Shown piece by piece: positions 39,130-50,335 of a stretch of DNA of 64,000 nucleotides (its first letter is position 1; each line of letters starts with the position of its first letter). The DNA is from Planococcus citri. Its lineage: Eukaryota; Arthropoda; Insecta; Hemiptera; Pseudococcidae. The notes beneath the pieces were generated by a model. The model worked only from the letters and a program-made list of their open reading frames with translations. It was not told the origin of the DNA and ran no database searches. Where the stretch lies: positions 11,222,001-11,286,000 of the forward strand of contig NC_088679.1 in the NCBI RefSeq assembly GCF_950023065.1, written 5' to 3'. Both the position numbers and the translations under genes were made by a program.

Positions 39130-39781
39130 GTGAGTTTTCAAATCGTCGACTTATTTCGCTATTTTAAAACGGTATCTTTGTGTTTGTTTACGCTATATCA
39201 ATTTTTTTTTTGCTGTTTCCTCTTCTGCTCCATCGTATCATTGGCGAACGTTTTACCATATTATAAGTATATGTATAGACACAGGCGGCTATTTCAATTG
39301 ATTTTCAGTTTTAATGGCGTTAGCTATGCGTCTTTTTGCTGGCGTTACATACACTCTGATGGTCAGAGATGCTGCTGAGACTTTAGTAGCGAAAAATCAG
39401 CTACGAGTATTTCAACGTGGTGTTGGTTTTATATGTATATTTTTCCTCTACGCACTCAATACCTTTTATGTACATTTGATTGGCTGCTCGAAGCTCGTGA
39501 AATGCGCTTACATAGGGTTTTTTATTATACATAATACGCTGATACGTACAGAATGAAATAAGAAGAAGAAAAAAACTACTTGATGGATGATAAAATTTAT
39601 AAAGCTAGCATTAAAACGCTACCGTTGCAGTTTGTCCATTTGCAGATTGCTTGGCTGCCTATATAATATGTAGGGTTTAAGTATAGGTACTTCTTATCTC
39701 GATATTGAAGAAATTAATTACGCGTCCGTCTGCGTCTTTATAGAGACTCTAGAGACTATAGGTATAGGTATTCCCTTATAG

Positions 39782-39982
39782 GTATCTGCTTGTTTACCGA
39801 TTATGCTGGCATATTTGCCACCACGAAGCACATTTTTGTTTTATGGTTCTTCGAACAAGGAGCATCAACATAGCAGATATTTGCATCGAGGAATTTCCCC
39901 AGCTATTGAAAACCCAACGAACGATCGAGCTGGAAAAATATTCGTGTTGGGATCGAATTCGCGAATGCTCCGCAAAAGATGA
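39782..39982 (+). other. Protein-like small open frame in intron 4 (unassigned)
   Basis: From ATG 39803 a 59-codon frame runs to TGA at 39980-39982. It reads LPPRSTFLFYGSSNKEHQHS, then a mixed polar segment ending IFVLGSNSRMLRKR. Composition is more natural than the Cys/Trp-rich minus-strand frame over the same bases, and the stretch is GC-richer than its flanks. No family was recognised and no convincing splice pair was found. It may be an exon fragment, an old pseudogene piece or chance. Confidence 0.2.
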
Positions 39983-41059
39983 CCAATATTGCCAACATTG
40001 AACTTTGATAATAACATGTCGAGTTACGTACATTTTAGTGAATCATCCCACGATTGGTAGGCTACGCGAGTAATGCAATACGAACGACAAGTCTTCCATG
40101 GTATGCGGATAACGAATACCGGAAAATTTTTATCGGTTATTGGGCTACTCAGTCGAGCATCTTATAGGTATACTCGTACCTGAACTTGATACCGGGCTTA
40201 ACAAAATATGTACCTAATCGAGTTGTGAAAAAAATCGTGTGAAAATTTGGGATACCTAGGTAGGTTTTTGGGAGCGGTGCTTTGTGTGAGTTTGGTATGT
40301 TCAATGTTGAGTTTCGTGTTGGGCTTAATTGAAATTTTGGAATTGGATCGCGTATCTTTGGGTCAAATATTTTTTATATAATTGGTTGTATTAGGTTCGG
40401 GTGTTCTCATGTTCGTGGTCTCACGATCAAAATCGTTAATTTTTTTTTTTTTTGGAACGAAGATGAAGGAATTTGGGTTACCTGTAAATAGTAAGTAGGT
40501 ACCTACATATAAAAAATTTTAAATTCTTAAAAATTCAAAGAGAGTGGTTCATTTTGACATGGTAATTTTAGGGTGGAAGTTAAACAAAAATGTTGGAGGA
40601 TTTTGATTTTGATTAAATTCATTAGTGACCTTTATTCTAAGTTGAAAGTCGCGTAGAAAAAATGTCAAAAATTTCTTTTTTATTAGAAATTTTTGCTTAC
40701 AAAATTCTTGCAGGTTTTTTTTTCACCAAAAAAATTGAGAAATTTTGAAGCTGATCAATACTCATCTCAAATAGAGTAATAGGACTTGTCGCTGTTGCAG
40801 TCGCACTCCTTTAGAGGAGATACTTAGCATATTATATTTCCATCTATATTTGCAGTTTCTAGGCTATCTGGTAGTTTCTTTCAGGGTCTAACAGGGAGAG
40901 TTGGCCAGTGAGCATGTTGTTAACAGCTCCAATCATTTCCTCCCTCTCATCATTCTTCCTTGGATTTTCCCTTGTACCGCTATCACACTGGTTCAGATTG
41001 AAATTTAGCGCATCAAAAATCAAAGCTTCTGTATTGTAAACTTCTAGATGTGTAATAAG

Positions 41060-41420
41060 GGGTAATTTGAGGCGCTGAGTTTATTTTTGACGTTATTTTT
41101 TACCCTAACCCCAAAATGGGCCCTCAAAGGGAGGTGCTGAGTGGCAAATTTTTGAATTTTTTGTGTGGGGTGTCAAAATCTACATATTTTTGCCTTCCAA
41201 ATTCGTTTTTAACATCATTTTTTACCCTAGCCCCAAAGTGGGTCCTCAAAGAGGGATGCTGAGTTGTGAATTTTTGATTTTTTTCAAGTAGGGTGTCAAA
41301 ATTTACATACTTTTGCCTTTCCGATTTCGTTGTACCCTGGCCCCAAATTAAGCCCTCAAAGAGAGATGCTGAGTGGTATATTTTTGAATTTTTCGAATGG
41401 GGTGACTAAAATATACCTAT
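41060..41420. repeat. Three tandem copies of a 112-120-bp repeat
   Basis: ACCCTAACCCCAAA (41102), ACCCTAGCCCCAAA (41222) and ACCCTGGCCCCAAA (41334) each lead into CCCTCAAAG, GATGCTGAGT or GGTGCTGAGT and TTTTTGAATTTTT, then GGGGTG or GGGTGTCAAAAT. No coding potential. Confidence 0.8.
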
Positions 41421-41812
41421 TTTTTGATGATTTAGACTGTATTATGTAAAATCTAAAATGTGTAAAAAGAGCCAAAGGTGGAAGAAGGTGGAAAAAGTGC
41501 ATGCATAGTCTTAAACCTGACACTTGGGCCGTCTAAATGCCAATGAGTTTTTTTTTGGTATCTATTGGACGGAAATAGTTTGACACTAGAATATCAGTAG
41601 AAAAAATTCAAAAAATGTACTTCTTTTTTTGCAAAATCGAAGCATTTATCAAATGAAAATGAAAAAACATATACACCATGCAAAACTAGAGAAACTCAGC
41701 TTTAAAATGATATATTGGGTTATTGCTTTTGCATTTGATGATGGGAAAAGACATGGATTTTAAAAATAGGCTCAAGTAACCACTATTTTTATCATGTGTG
41801 TAGTGACATTTT

Positions 41813-42070
41813 GTTACCTTAATGCCAAATCCGAGTATGTCCATCCAAAAAAAAATTGTCGTTTTGCTTCACTGATGAGACTCTGGGAAGCCCTGAATTG
41901 AAAAATTTGCATCTGAGTACAGTTAAAATGCACCACTGATGATGCACGAAGCTGACCTATGTTCAATCAGAACTCCACAAACCATTCCGAGCATATCCGA
42001 ACCTTATCAGTGATGCGTAAAATCGTACTTTTTTTGTATGGACATACTCAGATTTGGCATTGAGGTAACG
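41813..42070. mobile_element. TIR element (MITE-like), 258 bp
   Basis: Inverted 32-bp arms 41813-41844 (starts GTTACCTTAATGCCAAATCC) and 42039-42070 with two mismatches. An inner inverted match (TCACTGATGAG versus TATCAGTGATG) extends the symmetry. No transposase. Confidence 0.75.
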
Positions 42071-42429
42071 ATTTTATCTCATAAATAAGACAACAACAGC
42101 GCTACTTCCAGTCTCAATACTCTGGATATGTAGGTTCTAGACAATACTTAATACTTTGGCATGATTTTGAACTTTATTTGAAGACTTAATTTTTTGATTT
42201 TTGGCGCGCTAAATTCCAATCTGAACAATGTGCGCTAGTGTGAAGATACTATACTGTTTTCTTGTATTTTATGCGCTAAATTGCTAAATACTTACTTAGT
42301 CTTTATCTGTCCAGTTTCTATCATTTCCAGTCCATTGAGTCTTGCTTATTCCTAATTTATGTCGATTTGTAATCTCCTGGCTTCTGTAATTACATTAGCA
42401 AGTTTTCCGATTTGATACAAAGTTCTTAA

Positions 42430-42990
42430 GCCTGGTACATATGATCCAATATATTCAGGGTTGTACAAAAACGTGTTTTTTTTGAAAAAAACAAAAAAAA
42501 CGTTTTTTTTTTTGTTTAAAACGTTTTTTTTGTTTTAAAACAGTTTTTTTCTCGTGTTTGAAACTATGTGTTTCAAACACAAATTCATTTGTTTTGGGTT
42601 CACCAGACATCAATTTTTGAGATGTGACGTCATAAAAACGCTATAAAGCTCAAGAAATATTGAAAAATTGGAATCAAAACACAAAATTTGTCTCTAAAAA
42701 TACAGTGGGTTCAATTTCACCTTTTTTCAACAAAAAACTAAAAAAACGTGTTTTTTTAAGGAAATTGGAGTTGAAAAAAAACACGTTTAAAACAAAAAAA
42801 AACACAGTTTTAAACGGTTTTTTTGTTTAAAACATCGCTCTGTTTCTTTTCACTTGTTTTAAACGTGTTTTAAACATGTTTAAAACATTTTTGTTTTAAA
42901 CATGTACAACCCTGAATATATTTGACTAACTCGATTGGTCATTTCAAATTTGTCAAATACGTATATTGGATCATGTGGACGCTCTGATAA
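42430..42990. mobile_element. Foldback element interrupted by a hAT-type MITE
   Basis: Outer segments GCCTGGTACATATGATCCAA (from 42430) and GTATATTGGATCATGTGGAC (to about 42980) form an inverted pair with the core ATGATCCAATATATTTGAC. Removing the insertion at 42456-42914 restores a compact foldback of about 100 bp. An opposite-orientation copy is at 43624-43707, sharing TTATCAGAGC, TCCACATG, TCCAATAT and GTACCAGGCTT. Confidence 0.7.
42456..42914. mobile_element. hAT-type MITE, 459 bp, nested in a foldback
   Basis: Ends CAGGGTTGTACA (42456) and TGTACAACCCTG (ending 42914), with identical 8-bp flanks AATATATT at 42448-42455 and 42915-42922. The interior is dominated by GTTTTAAAC/GTTTAAAACG palindromes and A/T runs. 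A CAGGG end plus 8-bp duplication indicates hAT. No coding frame. Confidence 0.9.
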
Positions 42991-43481
42991 TTTAAGGCTA
43001 TTCTCTACACCCTGTTATCAGTAGTGATTTTTGATGAAAACTACAAACTTTGGTCGAGGATTGTGCGAAAACTATTGGACAGATTTTTGTGGCGTTTGGT
43101 TTATTTTACTCAGAAAACATTCAAAAGCGAGGGTATATTGAAATATTTTGGATTTATGTGATTTTGTGGCCGTCATTGGGAATTGAATTGAGGTACTATT
43201 GATGCTCAGATCTCAGTTGGAAAAGCTAAATTAGAAAATATGACTACATACCCTCGCTTTCAATGATAAAGTATTAGCATTGGTGAAAAAAAAATTTAAA
43301 GAATTTTGAAAATTCATGGAGAAATCTCTGCCCAACTCTCTGATGGGAGTGGGTCGCGGGACATAAGTAGGACTAAATTTGTTCACTTGATTACATGCAA
43401 TCTTACGAACGAATGATGAAAATAACGAACAAATCGGCTTCATATTTCAAATGTTTTCACAGAGGTAGAGAATAATACCCT

Positions 43482-43623
43482 CGAGTTTTCTTTAAATTTT
43501 CAATATTTTGTTGATCAGTGACACAAACTCTAATAATATAAGTATCTGAAAACATGAATAATTTATATTTTTAGAGTTGGTGTCACCGATCAACAAAACA
43601 TTGAAAATTTGAAGAAAACTTGA
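43482..43623. repeat. Hairpin-forming inverted repeat
   Basis: Arms 43482-43532 and 43571-43623 pair over about 52 bp with about five mismatches, around a loop of about 38 nt. The left arm contains TTGTTGATCAGTGACAC. A further inverted pair GCGAGGGTAT (43128) and ATACCCTCGCT (43249) lies just upstream, so a larger composite element is possible. Confidence 0.75.
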
Positions 43624-43707
43624 ATTATCAGAGCATCCACATGGTCCAATATTGATTTGACCAATTGAGTTTGTCAAATATGTATATTGGATTGTGTGTA
43701 CCAGGCT
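43624..43707. repeat. Second copy of the GTACCAGGCTT foldback
   Basis: Compact copy, in opposite orientation, of the element at 42430-42990, without the hAT insertion. It shows what the uninterrupted element looks like. Confidence 0.65.
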
Positions 43708-44152
43708 TTACATTCCAGGTTGCGATGTTGATGCTGTTCCACCTTGTTTTGACTCTGCATATTCTTTGCACCCTATCTGGCTGTCATGGCCATGCCCAGA
43801 CCCACCCACTGAGTTATACTGAGAAAATCTTGGTGGGCCGCGACTTATTTGGGCCGATGAGGTAAAAACGGGACTGCTTAAAAAATTTCTGAATGAATTT
43901 TCATGCTCAGTGTCCTGCACTTTAAAAATGGGAGAAAAAAATTTGGCCGATTAATTGAGGAGCCCAAAATTAGGGGTGCTAAAATTGGATATCTTGGTAG
44001 GCCATGTGGTCTTGGGTCTGGCCCTGGTCATGGCAGATGAGGATTAGCCTGATGGAGACTTAGGGCCATTGCTAAATTGATGTCCATATAATTCTAAGGA
44101 AATGTAATGATGGTGGTTTTCCGTTGCCTTCCACCATGATTTTCTGATAGAG

Positions 44153-44279
44153 TTTACTCCCTTAGCCTTTGTCAGTTTTTTAGGTGCTGGTATTTACTCC
44201 CTTAGCCAAATTTGTCAGTTTTTAGGTGCTGGTATTTACTCCCTTAGCCAAATTTGTCAGGTTTTAGGTGCTGGTGTTT
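44153..44279. repeat. Three tandem copies of a 40-42-bp repeat
   Basis: TTTACTCCCTTAGCC starts at 44153, 44193 and 44235, each followed by TTTGTCAG and TTTTAGGTGCTGGT. The surrounding 43700-44550 is GC-richer than the region and contains GGTTTTCCGTTGCCTTCCAC (44115-44134), a word I associate with hemipteran repeats (from memory, uncertain). Confidence 0.8.
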
Positions 44280-46498
44280 GCGTTCTCACTCTGAAGCTCT
44301 GCGCTTCCAGGGGGCTGGAACGAGTGAGGTGTTGGTGTTCTGCAGAAACAATAATACTCTTCTTTCCAATCATCGTCTTACTCCACATATTACTTCCTTT
44401 CAAAAATGTCACCATAATAACAATATCCGCAGATATAGCGACCCAGACGAACGGAAATACGTTCGATGTAGCCGACAAATGACTGCTTCTGCTTTACCGA
44501 TTACATTTTGGTGGTTATATTGGTTAACTTGTCTGACGAGATGAATGATCAATGCTCTCGTGATGGTTGATTTGTTTCCTTTTTACGAGATGTTTTCATC
44601 AAACATGATTGCGGCGGTGCAGTGTGTTGTTTATGCATCAACGAATTAGCACGAGGTGTCGACATTCGACAATAATTTATATCATCTATGAAAACATTAT
44701 GGAACTTTTAGGTCGCGTGGTTATTTTTTTCCTCTCTTTCAAGGTAGGTTAACGTATCGAATAACAATCCTGTATAGATCAACTCTATACCGCGTGGCGG
44801 AGTATGCTTCTTTGAGGTTTTTTTCCACGAAATTGAGAGAAAAATATGTTTTCTTTTGATACCTACTCTTATATCTGATTAAATCAAGCAAAGACATTGA
44901 AACCTGCTACGTTATTTGTCGTGTAGTTTTAGGTAGGTAAGGTAGGTACGAGATATCGTAAATATTTAAATTAATTTACGAGAAAAAATTTTTCAATCTT
45001 GTAATTGGCGTATTTGCGTAATATTTTGAGGGGGAAAAACGTGCACCAGTTTTCATAGAAGATGCCTCGAGCTACTAGTAAATTTCATATAAAAATCATA
45101 ATGTTGCTGTATACTTACCTGTAGCGTAGAATACATAATATTTTACTGGAACATATAAGAATTATTATTTCAAGGCCAAGGTGTCTTGCTACACACATTT
45201 TAAACGCGAGATATACACAAATTATATTGCTTAATGTGTATATTCATTCGACGATTGATTAACTACATACATGTTTATTGGAGCTCTATAAATGTATATT
45301 TTTCTATTATGTAAATTGTTTTTTTGGCGCGAAAATAATATACTAGATAGTACGTTTTATCGGCCTATAAAATATGATTTTTTTCTCGCATCGAATTCTT
45401 TATAATACGCGTAATTCGCGCAGCGCAATCGCGACCGATGAGATAAATCGATCATCTTTCTGGTGCGTTTCCGAGTTATGTTAATTTATTAAGCGATTCA
45501 CGATTTAGGTTTACCTTGAAAAAAGATAATTACATTGTAAATTAAATGAATATTTGATGAATGAAGTCGAAACTGGTTTTAATTTTTATCGGAAAAATTT
45601 ACCTATACAACGAGCGTGCAGATTAATGGGTATCGATGCACCTTCCATCCGCTCTCGTAATACGCTGCCGGGAAATACAAATGAAAGTCGAATCCGACCC
45701 CTTTGCTCCCTGTCTTGCGATAGATTTTCTTAGATTAAATACTCGTACTACTGGACGATCGGAAATTGAAAGATAAAGCTTCTGGCTGCCTGGCATGTTG
45801 GTATAATCCATGTTGGTGGCCAATATCTTATTTTATTAGTTTTAATAAAGATTTTTTTTCACGTCGAGTACTATACACGAAGTATGTACTTGAGCAGCGA
45901 GCACGTGCAACATGTAGTAGGAGGCTGTTACCGACGTAACAACTTTTTTTTACCTACCATTACCACGTCAAGAAATGATGTTGACCGAGCGATGGATGCT
46001 TCATAGGAGTTCGCTTTATCTGTCGTTGGATCTAGATCTGTGTACGTATGTGAGGTTTTAAGGCCTTGTACTTGAAGCCACCCTGATTTTTTTTTTTTTG
46101 GGATGGAGTTCGTTGAAAATAGGTGTTTTTGTGGTTTCGTTACATGATCTTTACTAGATCGTTTTTTTTTTCTTGTTGATATGTTACGAAGAAAGTGGTG
46201 TGTGGTGCCCTCTTTCTTTGTGGAAGATTATCAGGAAAGCAGGGAGGAGGATACTGAACTTGAAGTTATGTGAAAAAGACTCGAGTTGATCGTGTTTCTC
46301 ATGAAAAGTAGTTTTTTTTTTTGATTCCTCAGATTATACTTAATAGATTGTTGATTGATCATATTCATCGCAGAGTCATAAATTGAATTCAGTTTAGATA
46401 TGAATTTTATTGCATGATTGACGATTGATTAATTAGAAAGGGGTTTGCAACGAAATGCTGGGAAAGAATTGTGGTGGGATTTTTCAAATTGTTGGTCG

Positions 46499-46521
46499 GT
46501 CAATCAATCAATCAATCAATT
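46499..46521. repeat. CAAT/ATCA tetranucleotide microsatellite
   Basis: GTCAATCAATCAATCAATCA, about five perfect copies. Confidence 0.9.
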
Positions 46522-47329
46522 GAAAATTCGAAGAAATGAATTTAAAGTGGTAAACTTTGTAGTTTTTATTGATCAATTCACGAACTGGTTCACTTTATTA
46601 AACAGTTTTTTTTCAAATCTTTGGGTCATTTTTTGGAATAATTGGAATACTTACATCTAATTTGCCCTATTTTGGATTGTTTTTTTCGTTCAAATCAAAC
46701 CTCTGGCAAATTTTTGAAAATTGAAAAAAAAAAACTCAAAAAAAATGTTTTTAAGTGATTTTGTAAAATTTTTTAATAAAATAGATTTTTTGAGGAAGGT
46801 GAGCCAATGTGAATAAATCTTTCAATTCAACTCTCAAAAACACGCTACTAGTAGTTTTGAACCATTCTGGAGCCTCCAGGAAAAATTTCAAAGCTCTCTG
46901 GAGGCTCCAAAAAAGTCAAATTGCGATTGTTTCCGAGTCCTATGATCGTGTCAATACTCCGGATGAAATATTGCCTAAAATATCACTCGTGATATATCAT
47001 TTTTAAAGATATGAATTTTTTTTACTTTTTCTAGAATTTTCAAATTGGTCAAAAATTCACTGAGAATTTTGAAATTATGAGCATTTTTCTGTCGAACTGA
47101 TGGGGGGAATAAAATCAAGAATTCTTTATTCATTTGTTAAATTTGTAAAGGTGTTTGGGATACATTTTTATTTTCTATGTCAAATTATAATTTTTGACTT
47201 CTAAGTCATTTTTTGAAATAAAATTGAAACAAATTCAAATTCTTTGGGTGACTAAATTTTTGGATGATTTTAGTTTGCTTTTTTTGAGTTTTTTCCCCTT
47301 GAAATATGGAATTGATTTTTTTTTTAAAT

Positions 47330-48420
47330 TTTCAGGATAATTTTTGAATTAGAAAAATTTCTGATTTTGGGAATATTGAATAAATTTTTTTTGTTTTCTC
47401 AGTTTATTTTTAGAAATTTACAAAATTAGATACCTATTTTCAAAATTGTTGACTTCCGAGGCACTGTTTTTTTAGAATAAGTAATTGAAACAAATTTTAA
47501 TTTTTTAGATGACTAAATTTTTGGATGACAATTTGAGTTCAATTGTTTTAATTGAACTTTTCCCCCTCTTGTAGTATGGAATTAATTTTTTCAATTTTCA
47601 GAACACCTCTAATTTTTGAATTTGAAAAATTTGTGACTTTGGAAATATTGAATAAATTTGTTTGTAAGTTTTGAATAATAAATTGAAATTTTAATAATAT
47701 GAAAAATTATCAATCATTTTTTTAACGATACCTACTTTTGAAGGTTTTTTTGAAACATGGGATTCATTTTTGAAGAATTTTTGAATTCTGCAAAATTGTT
47801 AATTTTGGGAATATTGAATCAAATTTTTTGTTAGTTTTCAGAAAAACGATTTGATTTGATTTGATTGATAATTTTCAAGTTGATGCCAAAAATTTCTTGA
47901 TTATTTTTTTTCAATGAAGTAACTTTCAAAATAATTTTTGAACTTGAAAAATTGTTGGCTAACGAAATTTTTGGACGATTTGAGTTTGATGATTGATTTT
48001 ATTGAAGTTTTTTCCTCTTGAAATATGGAATTTTTTTTTTTTTTTTTCAATTTTCAGGATAATTTTAGAATATGATAAATTGTTGATTTTGAGATTATTA
48101 TTGAATCATTTTTTTTTGCAAGTTTTCAAAAAAGTTTTCAAATTAATAAGCAGGTATGAAACATTATGAATTTTGTTTTCAATGATTTTTTGGAGATTTT
48201 TATTTTTGAAACATGGGATTGTTTTTTTCTTAATTTTCAAGTTTTGCAAAATTGTTGATTTTGGGAATATTAAATCAATTTTTTTTTCTATTTTCAGAAT
48301 AATTTTAAAATTGATGTGAAAAATTATTGGTTATTTTTTTGTAATGCAGGATCAAACTTTCTACATAATTTTTGAACTTGAAAAATTGTTGATTTAGAGA
48401 ACATGAAATGAAATTTTTTA
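47330..48420. repeat. Degenerate tandem repeat with long period
   Basis: The phrase GAAAAATTGTTGATTTTGGG followed by AATATTGAATCAATTTTT recurs in diverged form near 47350, 47620, 47790, 48070, 48240 and 48370, each followed by poly-T and TTTTCAG-type sequence. Spacing is irregular (130-280 bp), as expected for an old array with deletions. Confidence 0.6.
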
Positions 48421-49869
48421 AATGTTTTCTATTTATTTCATGTTATAATTTTTTTATACTCAATATTTTTTGTTCCCAAAATATTTTCAAAACAAATTCC
48501 AGTCGTTTTTTTTCGAATTCAATTTTCGTCTACTTTTGTAGCCTGACCGTGAATAAATTAAATGTGTCTTTCTAATTAAATTTTATTTCAAATTTGTTCA
48601 TTCAATTTTGATAGCTAGTTATTTGCTGATTTTTCAAAATAATTGTCATAGTTATTTTCAAATTTGATTTTTTTTGGGGGGAGGGGGAATAATCTGAAAT
48701 AACTTTGCTACGTTTACTCGTATTAGTCGTATTCAATCCCTGCAGCATACGTGAGTAGATAAACCTAATCTACTCGAATACAAATATGTATTAAGACGAA
48801 TTATCCCAACAGATCATTCTAATAGGTAGAGGTACTATATCGATACTCGATCGAAATATCCAATTACCATTCAATATGTCGTACCAGAGCATTACATTAT
48901 GTAGATACACACTGTACATCTCGAACGGATCATCCGCCCTCTCCACTCCCTTCATCATCTAGGCAATTCATCCAAATTAGGCACTCTATTCATGCACATT
49001 GTACATAGACGATCATATAGCTAGCGGGTTTTCTTCCAAAGCTATATGAAATCGATTTAAAAATATTATCTCGACATAATAATAATATAATAAAATATAC
49101 CTACAGAAAATTATTGGTTAATCGTAGTGTCTCTTTTGAAATTCGTACGCAGCTATTACCTATACCATACCTACCTATAGAAGAGACCATAAGACGAAAA
49201 ATCACAAAGACTAGCCAGCTATTCGTCATCTAGACGATACAGGGAAGAGTGTAGAGGTTTAGGATAGAGACAGATTTATTAAATACATGTTTAAGAACGA
49301 GGTAATTGTACTGCGGTAATACAGCTTAGAGTATAGGTGGTTTTTATCAATGGACCATTATGATGATGATGAGGTGTTGTTGTAGGTGTTAAGATGGTCG
49401 AACCGATTTATGCGCTCGATATGCGGGATATACCTACCTTTGGTATGATTATCATAATGTGGCCCATTTGCTGGTATGAAGTATACGAGCTTTATAGCAA
49501 AATTGGCCAGTCCAGCGAAGTCAACCGAGTGTAAAATGATTCAGTCGAGATAAATGTGCAAATAGCGAATAAATGGCGTGGTTTTTAGGCGAGAAATACA
49601 ATATTGTGCGGTTGCATTGAAAAATCTCCTAGACCTATGTCCAGTTACCTATTTTTAAAGCGTTTTTTCTTCTTTCCTTTGGTCAGATTGGTCGTTAAAA
49701 AAATACATGTTATTTGAGACCAGCTCGGTTTGAAAAAAAAGAGAGAAAATAGTTCAAAGAAATTTCCAGAGGTATCTCAAAATCCTGATAGGAAAGAGAA
49801 AATTAAAAGTACGTTATTTTCAAATCATTTATCTCGAGCCTCGTGTCGTAGAGAGTAAATATAGGTGTA

Positions 49870-50192
49870 AGGTTGGTAACACTGTCACAGCAAGAGTCCT
49901 CACTCGAGGCGTTCTATGCATAGAGAGTGATTATTTTATTCGGATGTTTACAGTGGTGTGGGAAACAGTGCGTTTGTCGTTTGTGACACTTTGCAGCAGT
50001 AGTGTTGTTGGTCGAATACAACCGGTTGTAATGTATATTCGGTAGCACGTTGAAATTACAAAAAACATGTCGTTTTCGGATCATTTTCTCATTTTTATTT
50101 ACTAATTAATCGAGCCATCGAGGTGTTCCCTCGACTTTTTAATAAAATATAAATTTAAATCGTCGCGATAGTGCTTTTTTTTTCTTAAAACT
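49870..50192 (+). promoter_or_regulatory. Putative alternative promoter and 5' UTR upstream of 50193
   Basis: Sequence ahead of the alternative first exon changes from AT-rich repeats to mixed, CpG-containing unique DNA (for example CTCACTCGAGGCG near 49911 and ACAACCGGTTGT near 50019). No convincing TATA box is seen at a suitable distance, so a start site cannot be fixed. A short upstream frame (ATG 50067, stop ending at 50105, 12 codons) would lie in the leader if transcription starts before it and could reduce translation of the main frame (inference). Assignment depends on the exon at 50193 being real. Confidence 0.35.
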
Positions 50193-50335
50193 ATGGTTAA
50201 AATGGTGTCTTCGAATCCGGTCGGATACGACTCCGGATGCTGGTGTTTCAAGAATTCTAAAAGTTATAACACTGAGGTGGATTTTATCGGAAATTATTAC
50301 TCGAAAAAGAAACCCGCAGAATTAGCCATTTATCG
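50193..50335 (+). CDS. Probable alternative first coding exon of the ARHGAP20-like gene
   Basis: Open frame of 47 codons plus 2 nt ending at donor TCG|GTGAGT. The first ATG has A at -3 and G at +4; a second in-frame ATG is at 50202. The peptide begins MVKMVSSNPVGYDSGCWCFK and ends KKKPAELAIY(R), with protein-like composition (W, C, Y, a basic patch). No AG acceptor lies close upstream of the ATG, so this reads as a first exon. Its outgoing phase is 2, the same as exon 4, so it can splice to 60168 and give IYR-TQAARDLWW. The product would replace the DH-like part and PH strands 1-6 with about 48 new residues. The peptide was not recognised. It could instead start a nested gene, but phase agreement and strand favour an isoform. 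Confidence 0.6.
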
